Assembly: GCA_021787335.1 (NCBI GenBank) | Contig: JAJYMC010000053.1 | Coordinates: forward strand, 1-37,363 | DNA: 37,363 bases | DNA from: Bacillota bacterium | GTDB taxonomy: Bacteria > Bacillota > Sulfobacillia > JAJYWN01 > JAJZPE01 | Direction: 5' to 3' | In this document: in pieces, positions 25,809 through 34,403 of the stretch | How the letters are laid out: each line of letters begins with the position of its first letter | Numbering within the stretch: the first letter of the stretch is position 1 | Position numbers and translations under genes: made by a program | The notes under the pieces: model-generated | What the model saw: the letters and a program-made list of their open reading frames with translations, nothing else | The model's database searches: none | Told to the model about the DNA's origin: nothing

Positions 25809-26933
25809 TCAGAATCCGAGGATGGACCGGAGGTGCGAACCCATGACGTGGATGGCCGAGCGGGCGGCCGGCGAGAGGGTCGCCACGACCAGGGCCGGGA
25901 ACAGCCCGGCCAGGACCAGGGCGGCCAGGTAGCCGGCCGGCACCCGCCCGCCCTGACCGAGCCGAGACAGGCCTCGCGCGTCCACCAGGTCGGGCCCGAC
26001 GCGCATCCGGACCAGGAACGTGCTGGCCATGCCGGGACGGCCCTTGTCGAGAAAGTCGACCGGGTTGGAGTGGGTCCCGACCGTCACGATGAGCGCGGCG
26101 CCGGCCTCGTGGGCCAGGAGGAGGGCCGCGTCCTCGCTCGTCCCCGGGACGGCGAAGACGGCCGGCTCCAGGCCCAGCCGGCGGACGCGGCCCAGCCCGG
26201 GCGCGCGGCCGTCGCTGTAGGCGTGGACCACCAGCTCCGCCCCGCAGGACAGGGCGCCGTCGCTGACGCTGTCCATGTCGCCGAGGATGACCGCCGGTCG
26301 GATGCCCTCGGCCAGAAGGGCGTCGGCGGCCCCGTCGACGGCCACGACCACCGGCCGCGCGTCCTTGAGATAGGGGCGGATGGCCCTCAGGTCCTCCAGG
26401 TATCCCGCGCCGCGGGCGACGACCACGGTGTGACGGCGGCGGAAGTCCGTGGCCAGCGGCGGCAGGGTGACGTCCCCGAGGAAGAGGTCGCGTTCCTTGA
26501 CCACCCGGTCCGCCGTGTTCAGGACGAAGCGCTCGAGCATCGGTCGGAGGTGGCGCCGCGACTCGGCGGCGGTCCTGGCGACGGACTCCTGGGACACCGG
26601 GGTCCCGGCGGCGATGACCTCGTCGCCGCGAATTATCTCATCACCGACGATCTCGATGACGTCACCGTCGGCCAGGCGGTCCATGAGGGTCGGGTCCGGG
26701 CAGTCGAGGACCGGGATGCCCTGTCGCACAAGGAGTTCCGGACCCCGGTTGGGGTAACGCCCAGTCGCCGACGGGCAGGTGTTGACCACGGCCGCGGCCG
26801 GCAGCGCGGCCAGCGACGCCGCCGCCACCGGGTCCAGGTCGGGGTGGGCGATGACGGCGATCTCCCTGGGCCTCATCCTCCTGACGAGTTCCTTGGTCCG
26901 GCGCCCGACGCGGGCCACGCCCTTGATTGCCAT
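25809..26933 (-). CDS. steA: SteA-like cytokinetic protein
   Basis: 374 residues from ATG 26933. The N-terminal part (RRMRPREIAVIAHPDLDPVA, then AAVVNTCPSATGRYPNRGP) is followed by a thiamin-pyrophosphokinase-like domain (AVDGAADALLAEGIRPAVI, LGDMDSVSD). Two hydrophobic stretches near the C-terminus (VPAGYLAALVLAGLFPALVV) give a membrane anchor. SteA of Corynebacterium acts with SteB in peptidoglycan hydrolase control at the septum. In Bacillota it often lies next to spo0A, as here, but its role is not worked out. Weak ribosome site (TAGGCGC). Confidence 0.85.
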   Translation of the reverse strand: MAIKGVARVGRRTKELVRRMRPREIAVIAHPDLDPVAAASLAALPAAAVVNTCPSATGRYPNRGPELLVRQGIPVLDCPDPTLMDRLADGDVIEIVGDEIIRGDEVIAAGTPVSQESVARTAAESRRHLRPMLERFVLNTADRVVKERDLFLGDVTLPPLATDFRRRHTVVVARGAGYLEDLRAIRPYLKDARPVVVAVDGAADALLAEGIRPAVILGDMDSVSDGALSCGAELVVHAYSDGRAPGLGRVRRLGLEPAVFAVPGTSEDAALLLAHEAGAALIVTVGTHSNPVDFLDKGRPGMASTFLVRMRVGPDLVDARGLSRLGQGGRVPAGYLAALVLAGLFPALVVATLSPAARSAIHVMGSHLRSILGF

Positions 26934-26970
26934 GCGCCTAGTATGCCCGCCCGGCTGGAAGCGGGCGGGC

Positions 26971-27003
26971 ACAAATACAACAGCCCCGGGAGCGCCGGGG
27001 CTG
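26971..27003 (-). terminator. Terminator of spo0A
   Basis: CAGCCCCGG (26981-26989) and CCGGGGCTG (26995-27003) form a 9-bp stem. On the minus strand TTGTATTTGTG follows. A second stem (GCCCGCCCG/CGGGCGGGC, 26945-26970) lies immediately beyond. Confidence 0.82.
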
Positions 27004-27056
27004 CGGTTGGCGAATGGAGTTTCGGACCTGGACCGAAGGAAGTGGGCGGCGGTGGC

Positions 27057-27878
27057 TCAGGAGGCCTTGCTCTCCATACGGAGCTTGTCCGCGACCATGG
27101 CGATGAACTCGGAGTTGGTCGGCTTGCCGCGGTCGTGGTTGACGGTGTAGCCGAAGAGGTTGTTGATGACGTCGAAGTTCCCGCGGTTCCAGGCGACCTC
27201 GATGGCGTGGCGGATGGCCCGCTCGACGCGGCTGGGGGTGGTGTCGTGCTTGTTGGCGATGGACGGGTAGAGTTCCTTGGTGACCGCGCCGAGCAGCTCG
27301 ACCCGGGAGATGACCATCAGGATGGCCTCACGGAGATAGAGGTAACCCTTGATATGGGCCGGGATGCCGATCTCGTGGATGACGTTGGTGACCTCGAGGT
27401 CCATGCTCTTGCCGCGGGGCAGGGGCAGCGGGGTGGCACTGTGGCCGTTGGCCAGCTGCCGGATGCGGTTGATGAGGACGTCCAGGTTGAACGGCTTCAG
27501 GACGTAATAGTCGGCGCCGAGCTGAACCACCTTCTGGGTGATGTTCTCCTGGCCGAAGGCCGTCAGCATCAGGACCTTGGGCCGCTTGGCCAGACCGAGG
27601 CCGTTCAGCCGCTCAAGCACGCCGATGCCGTCAAGATGAGGCATGATGATGTCCAAGACGATGACATCGGGCGTGGCCTTGGTGACCTGGTCGATGACCT
27701 CGAGGCCATTGTAGGCCACGCCGGTCAGCTCCATGTCGCTCTGCTTCTCGATCAATTCCTTCAGCAGCTCGCAGAAATCCCGGTTGTCGTCGGCCAGCAG
27801 GACTTTGATTTTTTCCTTCACAACTATACCCCCATCCTGTCCTTCAGGTAATGGGGGAAATTCGGCGGAGGCTTCCAT
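27057..27878 (-). CDS. spo0A: Sporulation master regulator Spo0A
   Basis: 273 residues from ATG 27878, with AGGAGG only three bases upstream. GTG 27821, with GGGGG seven bases upstream, would give a more usual N-terminus ([13 protein letters not shown]) and 254 residues. Receiver domain: acidic pair in LLADDNRDF, phospho-acceptor Asp in [13 protein letters not shown], Thr in MLTAFGQE, Lys in YYVLKPFN. The DNA-binding domain includes [13 protein letters not shown] and the recognition-helix region [16 protein letters not shown]. It activates early sporulation genes when phosphorylated and directly follows spoIVB, as in most spore-formers. Confidence 0.96.
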   Translation of the reverse strand: MEASAEFPPLPEGQDGGIVVKEKIKVLLADDNRDFCELLKELIEKQSDMELTGVAYNGLEVIDQVTKATPDVIVLDIIMPHLDGIGVLERLNGLGLAKRPKVLMLTAFGQENITQKVVQLGADYYVLKPFNLDVLINRIRQLANGHSATPLPLPRGKSMDLEVTNVIHEIGIPAHIKGYLYLREAILMVISRVELLGAVTKELYPSIANKHDTTPSRVERAIRHAIEVAWNRGNFDVINNLFGYTVNHDRGKPTNSEFIAMVADKLRMESKAS

Positions 27879-27892
27879 TATCCTCCTGTAAT

Positions 27893-27926
27893 ACCAAAAA
27901 AACAAACCCCGCACTACCAGGGGTTA
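27893..27926 (-). terminator. Terminator between spoIVB and spo0A
   Basis: AACCCC and GGGGTT form a 6-bp stem with a 9-base loop, and the minus-strand tail is TGTTTTTTTGG. The spoIVB TAA stop lies inside the stem. Confidence 0.75.
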
Positions 27927-29348
27927 TATGGGTCCCAAAGCCAACCGTGGCGCGGGTTTGAGGAGGTCGAGGAGCCCCGCGAGGCCGAGCCGTTCGGCCC
28001 TCCGACCGTCGCGGACCGACCGCTCGTTGGCCATCAGGCCACTCTCGATGAGCATCCACTCGGCGAACACGCCGTAGCCGCGGGTCGGGTCGTTGACGAA
28101 GACGTGGGTGACCGCTCCGACAAGGCGCCCATCCTGCACGATGGGGCTGCCGCTCATCCCCTGGACGATGCCGCCGGTCTTGCGCAGCAGCCGCGGGTCG
28201 GTCACGCGGATGATGAGTCCCTTGGTGTCCGGGCGGTCCTGGGTCGAGACCCGCTCGATCTCCACGGTGAAGCGCTCGACCCGCTGGCCTTCGATGACCG
28301 TATAGATCTCGGCCGGGCCGCGCCGCACCTCACGCATGAGGGCCATCGGGATAACCCCGTTGTCCGCCCCGGGCTTGATGTTGAGCTTGCCGAAGATGCC
28401 GAACTCGGTGTTCTTGCCGATGGTCCCGATGACGTCGGATTCGTCAGTGAACGTGCCGACCTTCTCGCCTGGCCGCCCGGAGCGACCGGGTTGGACGCCG
28501 GTGACGTTGGCCATGACGATACGGCCGTCGCTGATGTTCAGCGGGCGGTTGGACTCGGTGTCCGTGATGACGTGGCCGAGGGCCCCGAAGGTGCCGCTGA
28601 CGATGTCATAGAAGGTCAGGGTGCCGACGCCGGCGGCGACGTCGCGGATATAGAGACCGATACGGTAGCGGCCGGTGTCGCGGCACAGGACCGGCGAGAC
28701 CGACCGCTGGAGGACACGATTGCCCCGCTTGACCTCGAGGACCACCGGTTCGCCCTGACGACCGAAGTAATCGATGAGCTGAACGGCGCCATCCTCGTCG
28801 CCGACCTTGCGGCCGTTGACCTTGAGGATGAGGTCGCCCTTCTCGATGCCGCCCTCACGGGCCGGGTAGAAGACGTCGCCGTTGTCGGCCACGACCGGGG
28901 CGAAGCCGACGACCATCACCCCTTCGGCGTGAAGCAGGACGCCGATGGACTGGCCGCCCAGGGAGACGTTGACCTCAGGGACGACGTCGACCGCCAGGTG
29001 CTTGATGGGGACGAGTCCGAATAATAGGAAGTCCAAGGAGACGTGGCCCTCACGGACGGCGTCGATCCCCACCGAGCCGCCGGGGCCCACGCGCCAGTAG
29101 TTCTCCTTGCCGGCGACGGCGTTGGCCAGGATCCTGACGACGTCGGCGCGGTCCGAGCGGACGTAGACGCCGAGCGGCAGGCCGAGGCGGACCGACTGCT
29201 GTTGGCCGAGGGTGACCCGGAGGTGGGTCGGAAAGCCCGTGAACCACCGGAATTGCGGTGAGGCCGCGACGACTACAATGAGGGCCACGAGGACCAGCCC
29301 GAGCATCCTTCTCCGCCGTTCGCGGCGGCCCGACGGGACATCGCGCAT
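27924..29348 (-). CDS. spoIVB: SpoIVB serine peptidase
   Basis: 474 residues from ATG 29348. Forespore-secreted peptidase that triggers pro-SigK processing. N-terminal membrane anchor (about 15-30), PDZ domain near 140-200 (PAREGGIEKGDLILKVNGR), and the catalytic part: His in GALGHVITD, Asp region VTDPRLL, and nucleophile Ser in QGMSGSPIVQDGRLVGAVTH. The C-terminal GYGVFAEWML is conserved. The length is somewhat above the Bacillus protein. It lies between recN and spo0A, as in Bacillus. Confidence 0.96.
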   Translation of the reverse strand: MRDVPSGRRERRRRMLGLVLVALIVVVAASPQFRWFTGFPTHLRVTLGQQQSVRLGLPLGVYVRSDRADVVRILANAVAGKENYWRVGPGGSVGIDAVREGHVSLDFLLFGLVPIKHLAVDVVPEVNVSLGGQSIGVLLHAEGVMVVGFAPVVADNGDVFYPAREGGIEKGDLILKVNGRKVGDEDGAVQLIDYFGRQGEPVVLEVKRGNRVLQRSVSPVLCRDTGRYRIGLYIRDVAAGVGTLTFYDIVSGTFGALGHVITDTESNRPLNISDGRIVMANVTGVQPGRSGRPGEKVGTFTDESDVIGTIGKNTEFGIFGKLNIKPGADNGVIPMALMREVRRGPAEIYTVIEGQRVERFTVEIERVSTQDRPDTKGLIIRVTDPRLLRKTGGIVQGMSGSPIVQDGRLVGAVTHVFVNDPTRGYGVFAEWMLIESGLMANERSVRDGRRAERLGLAGLLDLLKPAPRLALGPI

Positions 29349-29505
29349 CTGATCACGCTCCCACGCTGTGGCTGTCCCGCGCGGCGAGTGGCACGCGTCG
29401 CGGGCACGTCTGACGCGCCTTATCCTGCTCGTAGCTGGGCTTTTTTATTCGCCCGCGGACCCGCGTCAGAGCGCGACGCGGGCCTTGTCGGCGGTCTCGG
29501 CGGGC

Positions 29506-29544
29506 ACAAAAAAAACGGGCCCCGGTCCGGGTGGACCGGGGCCC
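29506..29544 (-). terminator. Strong terminator of recN
   Basis: A perfect 12-bp stem, GGGCCCCGGTCC (29517-29528) and its complement (29533-29544), loop of 4. On the minus strand it is followed by G then TTTTTTTT. It isolates spoIVB from nadK-argR-recN. Confidence 0.95.
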
Positions 29545-29583
29545 TCGAATCTCAGCGTCTTCGGCGAAGAGCGCGGAGCCGGA

Positions 29584-31332
29584 TCATTTCTTGGCCCGCG
29601 CTGCCTTCGGCCGCCTGGCCTGCGCGGCCGCCAGCAATTCCAGGGCGTGTTCGCGGGTGGCCCGGCTGTCGGCCGTGCCGCCGAGCATGCGGGTTATCTC
29701 GTCGACGCGTTCCTGGCCGTCGAGGCGCCGCACCGCGGTCGTCGTCCGCTCACCCTGGACCGTCTTGGTGATGGCGAAATGACGGTCGGCGACGGCGGCG
29801 ATCTGCGGCAGATGGGTCACGCAGAGCACCTGCCGCACCTGGCCCAGGCGGGCCAGCTTATCGGCGACGCTGTGGGCGGCCAAGCCGCCGATGCCGGCGT
29901 CGATCTCATCGAAAATGAGCGTCGGCACCTGGTCGACGCGGGCCAGGATGGCCTTGAGGGCGAGCATGACCCGAGCCATCTCACCGCCGGAGATGATCCG
30001 CGCCAGCGGCCGCGGCGGTTCACCGGGGTTGGCCGAGAACAGGAACTCGACCTCGTCCGTGCCCTTGGCACCGGCGGCCAGCGCGCGGGCGCCGACCGGC
30101 ACGCCGTCCGGGTCTTCGCTCTCGGCGAACTGCACCCTGAAGATGGTCCGCTCCATGCCGAGCCCGGCCAGTTCCTCGCCGACGGCGCCCTCGAGGTCGC
30201 GGGCGACCTCGCGACGGATCCGGCCGAGTTCCTCGCAGAGCCGGCCAAGCTCGACCCTGGCCGTGGCGATGTCCTCGCGCAGGCGGGCGATGTGCCCTTC
30301 GGCGTTGGCCAGCCGTTCGAGTTCGGCGGCGACCTCGTCGCGGTACTTCAGGACCTCGGCGATGGTGTTGCCGTATTTGCGCTTCAACTGACCGATGAGG
30401 TCCAGGCGGCGCTCGATCTCGTCGAGCCGCGCCGGGTTGAACTCCACGCCGTCGCGGTAGCGTCCGATCTCGCGGGCGGCCTCTTCGATCTGGAAGCGGG
30501 CCGCCTCGACCGCCTCGAACAGCGGCCGGAGGTTACGGTCGATGCCGGCCGCCTCCTCGAGCGGCGACAGGACCTTGGCCAGTCTATCGACGACCGGGTC
30601 GCCGCCGCGGTCCTCGCCTTCATAAAGGATGGCGTAGGCCTCGGCGGCCGTCTGGAAGAGCTTCTCCGCGGCCGCCAGGACGCGGCGCTCCGCGTCGAGA
30701 TCCTCTTCCTCGGTCGGGCCCAGCTTCGCCCCGTCGATCTCCTGCCATTGGAACTGGAGGATGTCTTGCCGGCGGGCCTTGTCCTTCTCGTCGCCGACGA
30801 AGCCGGCCAGCTCGCGGACGAGCCGGCGCCATTCCTGGTGCTGGGCCGCGACCCGGTCGCGAAGGGCCGTCAATTGCGCGCCGCCGAAGCTGTCGAGGAG
30901 GTCGATGTGACGCTCCGACCGCAGCAGCGACTGGTGTTCGTGCTGGCCGTGCAGGTCGACCAGGCACTGGGCGACTTCCTTGACCATCTGCGCGGTGGCG
31001 AGGCGGCCGTTGAGCCGGTTGGTGCTGCGGCCGCCGGCCGGCAGTTCGCGGGCGAGGATGAGCGTCCCGTCCTCGACCGGCGCGCCGACCTCGTCGGCGG
31101 CCGCGCGAGCCGGACCGTCGCCGGCCTCGAAGAGGGCCTCGATGAGGGCGCGGTCGGCCCCCGTGCGGACGGCCTCGGCCGAGGCCCGCCCGCCGAGGAC
31201 CATCTCCACGGCGTCGATGATGATGGACTTGCCGGCGCCCGTCTCGCCCGTCAGGACGTTGAGCCCGGGGCCGAATTCCAGCCTCAGCTTCTCGATGAGG
31301 GCGAAGTTCTCAATCGACAGCTCCAGGAGCAC
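29584..31332 (-). CDS. recN: DNA repair protein RecN
   Basis: 582 residues from GTG 31332. SMC-like ATPase for double-strand break repair. Walker A is GETGAGKSIIIDAV near residue 30; long coiled-coil arms fill about 150-370; the C-terminal half has RIISGGEMARVMLALK (signature) and Walker B TLIFDEIDAGIGG. Full family length. It follows argR after about 35 bases, the same order as in Bacillus. The C-terminus is Lys/Arg/Ala-rich (AQARRPKAARAKK). Confidence 0.96.
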   Translation of the reverse strand: MLLELSIENFALIEKLRLEFGPGLNVLTGETGAGKSIIIDAVEMVLGGRASAEAVRTGADRALIEALFEAGDGPARAAADEVGAPVEDGTLILARELPAGGRSTNRLNGRLATAQMVKEVAQCLVDLHGQHEHQSLLRSERHIDLLDSFGGAQLTALRDRVAAQHQEWRRLVRELAGFVGDEKDKARRQDILQFQWQEIDGAKLGPTEEEDLDAERRVLAAAEKLFQTAAEAYAILYEGEDRGGDPVVDRLAKVLSPLEEAAGIDRNLRPLFEAVEAARFQIEEAAREIGRYRDGVEFNPARLDEIERRLDLIGQLKRKYGNTIAEVLKYRDEVAAELERLANAEGHIARLREDIATARVELGRLCEELGRIRREVARDLEGAVGEELAGLGMERTIFRVQFAESEDPDGVPVGARALAAGAKGTDEVEFLFSANPGEPPRPLARIISGGEMARVMLALKAILARVDQVPTLIFDEIDAGIGGLAAHSVADKLARLGQVRQVLCVTHLPQIAAVADRHFAITKTVQGERTTTAVRRLDGQERVDEITRMLGGTADSRATREHALELLAAAQARRPKAARAKK

Positions 31333-31368
31333 GGGGCAAAACCTCCATCTGCGGGGCTTTGCGCTCCG

Positions 31369-31827
31369 CTACTCGCTTTTCGTCTCGCGAGTCAGGCGAC
31401 GCAGGCGCTCGACGACCTCGGGGGCCACCTCGCGGCCGCGGGTGACGACCAGGATGGTGTCGTCGCCGGCCACCGTGCCGACGATGTCCGGCCAGCCCAG
31501 CGAGTCCACCGTGGAGCCGACCGCCGGGGCCGTGCCCGGCAGGCACTTGAGGACGACGATGTTCTCCGAGTAGTCGAGGTTGAGGAGCGAGTCGCGGAAG
31601 TAGCGGCGCATCCGGTTCAGCGGCGACGGGTCGGCCGGCATGATGTAGCGGTACTTGCCCCGCCCGTTCGGCGCCCGAATCAGCCGCAGCTCGCGGATGT
31701 CCCGTGAGACCGTCGCCTGGGTGGCCTCGATGCCCGCCGAGCGCAGCCTCTCGGCCAGCTGCTCCTGGGTCTCGACGCTCTCGTTCCGGATGATCTCCAG
31801 GATCTTCATCTGCCGGAGAGTCTTCAA
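31369..31827 (-). CDS. argR: Arginine repressor ArgR
   Basis: 152 residues from TTG 31827, which overlaps the nadK stop as TTGA and has GGAGGGCGG upstream; the in-frame ATG six codons later lacks that spacing. Winged-helix domain: QEQLAERLRSAGIEATQATV, SRDIRELRLIR. C-terminal hexamerisation and arginine site: GTVAGDDTILVVTRG (the Asp pair binds arginine). Regulates arginine biosynthesis and catabolism. Position between nadK and recN is standard for Bacillota. Confidence 0.96.
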   Translation of the reverse strand: MKTLRQMKILEIIRNESVETQEQLAERLRSAGIEATQATVSRDIRELRLIRAPNGRGKYRYIMPADPSPLNRMRRYFRDSLLNLDYSENIVVLKCLPGTAPAVGSTVDSLGWPDIVGTVAGDDTILVVTRGREVAPEVVERLRRLTRETKSE

Positions 31828-32684
31828 CGATAACCGCCCTCCTGAAGCTTGCGGCGGAGGACTTCATAGAAGCTCCAGCCCTCGAGCCGCATCAGTTTGG
31901 TCGTCTCGCGCGCCCGGCGGACCTCGATGGTGTCGCCGTTGAAAATGCGATAGCCGCGTTGCCCGTCGATGGTCAGGGCGTTGTCCTGGTGCTCGGCGAT
32001 GACCCGGACCCGGACCGTCTCGTCCTGGGAGACGATGAGGGCCCGGGCGTACAGGGTGTGCGGGCAGATCGGGGTGATGACGATGACCCCGACGTTGGGG
32101 TTGACGATGGGGCCGCCGGCCGACAGCGAATAGGCCGTGGAGCCGGTGGGCGTGGCGACGATCAGGCCGTCCGCCGGGTAGGTGGCCACCAGGCGGTCGC
32201 CGACGTAGGTTTCCAGCTGGATGAGCCGGGCGAAGGAGCCCTTGGTCGCGACGACCTCGTTGAGGGCCAGGAAGCGGCGGGTCTCGTTGTCGTCGCGGAT
32301 GACCCGGGCCTCGAGCATTATCCGTTCCTCGACCTGGTAGCGCCCGGCGAGGACGTCAGGCAGGGCCTTGTATAGGTCAGGCAGCTCGATCTCGGTCAGA
32401 AAGCCCAGGTGGCCCAGGTTGACGCCGAGGATGGGCTTGCCGGCCGGGGCCAGGAGCTTGGCCGCGCCGAGGAGGGTGCCGTCGCCGCCGAGGACGATGG
32501 CGAAGTCGATCTCGCGGACGAGTTCGTCGACGGGCACGCCCAGGGCCGGCAGGCCGGCTGAGGCGGCGTGCTCTTCGGACAGGCGCGGTTCGGCACCGTT
32601 GGCCTCGAGCCAGGCCGCAAGCTCGGTGGTGACCCGCTTGGCGTCGGGTTTGTCCAGGTTAGGGATGATTCCGACTCTGGCCAT
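31824..32684 (-). CDS. nadK: NAD kinase
   Basis: 286 residues from ATG 32684, with AGGAGGAAAC upstream; the open frame to 33599 is antisense to tlyA and not coding. Phosphorylates NAD to NADP. Motifs: FAIVLGGDGTLLGAAKL (GGDG, catalytic), NLGHLGFLTE, NEVVATKGS, PADGLIVATPTGSTAYSLSA, and the C-terminal DGQRGYRI. Divergent from tlyA, with a 165-base gap holding both promoters. Confidence 0.96.
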   Translation of the reverse strand: MARVGIIPNLDKPDAKRVTTELAAWLEANGAEPRLSEEHAASAGLPALGVPVDELVREIDFAIVLGGDGTLLGAAKLLAPAGKPILGVNLGHLGFLTEIELPDLYKALPDVLAGRYQVEERIMLEARVIRDDNETRRFLALNEVVATKGSFARLIQLETYVGDRLVATYPADGLIVATPTGSTAYSLSAGGPIVNPNVGVIVITPICPHTLYARALIVSQDETVRVRVIAEHQDNALTIDGQRGYRIFNGDTIEVRRARETTKLMRLEGWSFYEVLRRKLQEGGYR

Positions 32685-32800
32685 GTTTCCTCCTCGCATC
32701 GACACGGTTGGACGGCAGGCTACGGCGGCACGAGCGGCACGGTTATCTTGGGGGATTCGCCGGGTATCCGCCTCTATCCTTTCCGTCCATCGGGCAGACT

Positions 32801-32830
32801 TTGTCCCGGGGCAGGAAAGCATGGTAGAGT
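32801..32830 (+). promoter_or_regulatory. Possible promoter of tlyA
   Basis: TTGTCC (32801-32806), 18 bases, TAGAGT (32825-32830): 4 of 6 matches in each box. The message would start only about 13 bases before the ATG, so this is tentative. Confidence 0.28.
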
Positions 32831-32849
32831 CATGGAAGAAAGGGGAACC

Positions 32850-33737
32850 ATGAGCGGAAAGAAGCGCCCGCGGCTCGATCGGCTGCTCGTCGAACGCGGG
32901 CTTTTCGAGGACGAAACGGAAGCGGCCCGGTGGGTCCTGGCCGGCAAGGTCATCGTCGACGGCCAACGCGTCGACAAGCCGGGCACGGCGGTGGCCACCG
33001 AGGCCGAGGTCAGGGTGAAGGGGCTGGAGAACCCCTACGTCGGGCGCGGCGGGCTGAAACTGGCCGGGGCTCTGGCCGACTTCGCCGTCGACGTGCGCGG
33101 CCGCGTCTGCCTGGACGCCGGGGCCTCCACGGGGGGCTTCACCGACTGCCTGCTCCAGCACGGAGCGGCCCGAGTCTACGCCGTCGACGTCGGCCACGGG
33201 CAGCTCGACTGGAAGCTGAGGACCGACCCACGGGTCGTCGACATGGAGCGAACCAACCTCGGGGATGTCTCCCCCGCCGCCCTCCCCCAGCTCCCCTCGC
33301 TGGTCACGCTGGACCTTTCCTATCTGTCCCTGCGGGTCGGGGTGCCCACCGTCGCCGCACTGCTGGCCCCCTGGCCGGAGGGGGACGGGCCGGAGGGGGC
33401 CATCGTCGCCCTGGTCAAGCCGCTGTTCGAGTTGAGGGCCAACGCCGTCGACCGGTTCGAGCAACACCGCGAGGTCCTCGAGGGGCTCATCGACTTCCTC
33501 TCCCACGGCGACTTCGGCGGCCGGGGCCCGCTGCCGGTACTCGACGTGACGGCCTCGCCCATCCTCGGCTCGGGCAAGACCATCGAGTTCTTCCTGCACG
33601 TCGGCAGGTTCTCGGGCGACAGCTCATCGGCCGCGCCCGCCGACGTCCACCCGGGCCTCGGCGCCCACGCCGCCCTTGGCGCCCGCCTGGACCGTGCCCT
33701 GGAACTGGCCTTTCGTCTGAAAGGGGGACAACCTTGA
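32850..33737 (+). CDS. tlyA: TlyA family rRNA 2'-O-methyltransferase / hemolysin-like
   Basis: 295 residues from ATG 32850, with AAAGGGGAACC upstream; the frame is open to 32568 but that part is antisense to nadK. N-terminal S4 RNA-binding domain (RLDRLLVERGLFEDETEAAR to about residue 65), then an FtsJ/RrmJ-type methyltransferase: YVGRGGLKLAGAL, SAM motif DAGASTGGFTDCLL, and ALVKPLFE. Methylates 16S/23S rRNA ribose in Mycobacterium. Usually co-directional with argR and recN in Bacillota; here it is divergent, which suggests a local inversion. Its stop overlaps the next start as TTGA. Confidence 0.93.
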   Translation: MSGKKRPRLDRLLVERGLFEDETEAARWVLAGKVIVDGQRVDKPGTAVATEAEVRVKGLENPYVGRGGLKLAGALADFAVDVRGRVCLDAGASTGGFTDCLLQHGAARVYAVDVGHGQLDWKLRTDPRVVDMERTNLGDVSPAALPQLPSLVTLDLSYLSLRVGVPTVAALLAPWPEGDGPEGAIVALVKPLFELRANAVDRFEQHREVLEGLIDFLSHGDFGGRGPLPVLDVTASPILGSGKTIEFFLHVGRFSGDSSSAAPADVHPGLGAHAALGARLDRALELAFRLKGGQP

Positions 33738-34240
33738 GCGAACCACGACCACTCCCCAGCGTCCTCAAGCAGATCCGGCGGGGAAGCGACCGCGACTGGC
33801 CGGCCATCATCGACATCGCCTTCGCCCCCGAAGCCATGGCCGCCCAGCTCTCACCGTACCGGAACTGGACTACGGACCACGTCCTAGCCATCAAACGGCA
33901 AATCGTCGACGCCTGGAAGGACCGGCTGCGCGAGGCCGTGGCCCACGTCGTCTATGTGGCCGAAGGCCAGCCCGACGGGCGGGTCATCGGCTACGTCATG
34001 GTGACCATCTCGGATACCCCCGCCGGCCGCCAGGGCTGGATCATGGAGTTGGGGGTCGACAAGGGCCTCTGGGGCCAGGGCCTGGGGACGATCCTCCTCG
34101 AGCAGGCCGAGGATTACTGCCGCGACAACGGTGCCCGTTACATCGGCCTCGGCGTCTCATCCTTCAACGAGCGGGCCCTCCGGCTTTACGACCAACTGGG
34201 CTACCACGAGGAACGACGGCACCTGGTGAAGGTGCTGTAG
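33734..34240 (+). CDS. GNAT family N-acetyltransferase
   Basis: 168 residues from TTG 33734, overlapping the tlyA stop as TTGA, with AAAGGGGG six bases upstream. The acetyl-CoA site is MELGVDKGLWGQGLGTILL (the Q-x-x-G-x-G-type motif A), followed by GLGVSSFNERALRLYDQLGY (motif B). The substrate is unknown; the general fold and the late Tyr/Asn fit small-molecule or ribosomal-protein acetyltransferases. It forms a two-gene operon with tlyA that ends at the terminator 70 bases later. Confidence 0.88.
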   Translation: MSEPRPLPSVLKQIRRGSDRDWPAIIDIAFAPEAMAAQLSPYRNWTTDHVLAIKRQIVDAWKDRLREAVAHVVYVAEGQPDGRVIGYVMVTISDTPAGRQGWIMELGVDKGLWGQGLGTILLEQAEDYCRDNGARYIGLGVSSFNERALRLYDQLGYHEERRHLVKVL

Positions 34241-34312
34241 GTGCTTGCGGTTCTGGCAGGAAACCCCAGGGTGCCCGGCGAATCCACGACAACACCATAG
34301 CTCACACAACAA

Positions 34313-34346
34313 GGGAGGCAGCCGCTAGGGGCGCCTCCTTTTTTTT
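34313..34346 (+). terminator. Terminator of tlyA-GNAT
   Basis: GGAGGC (34314-34319) and GCCTCC (34333-34338), followed by eight T residues. Confidence 0.85.
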
Positions 34347-34403
34347 GCTAGCAAGTTGCCTGGCGTGCCTGAAGACCAGCTAGGAAAGCGAGGAGTCACC
34401 GTC

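Noticed and set aside
24309-27851. Very long plus-strand open frame (1,180 codons) across the steA region
   Set aside because: It is antisense to GT4, GT2, steB, steA and spo0A. Its translation is rich in Gly, Arg, Asp and Val without motifs, as expected of high-GC shadow frames.
29420-29465. CGAATA...CAGGATA as a SigG promoter of spoIVB
   Set aside because: The -35 fits, but the -10 matches only four of seven positions. SpoIVB is forespore-expressed in Bacillus, yet the sequence support is too thin.
29368-31707. Long plus-strand open frame (779 codons) opposite recN and argR
   Set aside because: It is antisense to unmistakable genes and has no motif or ribosome site.
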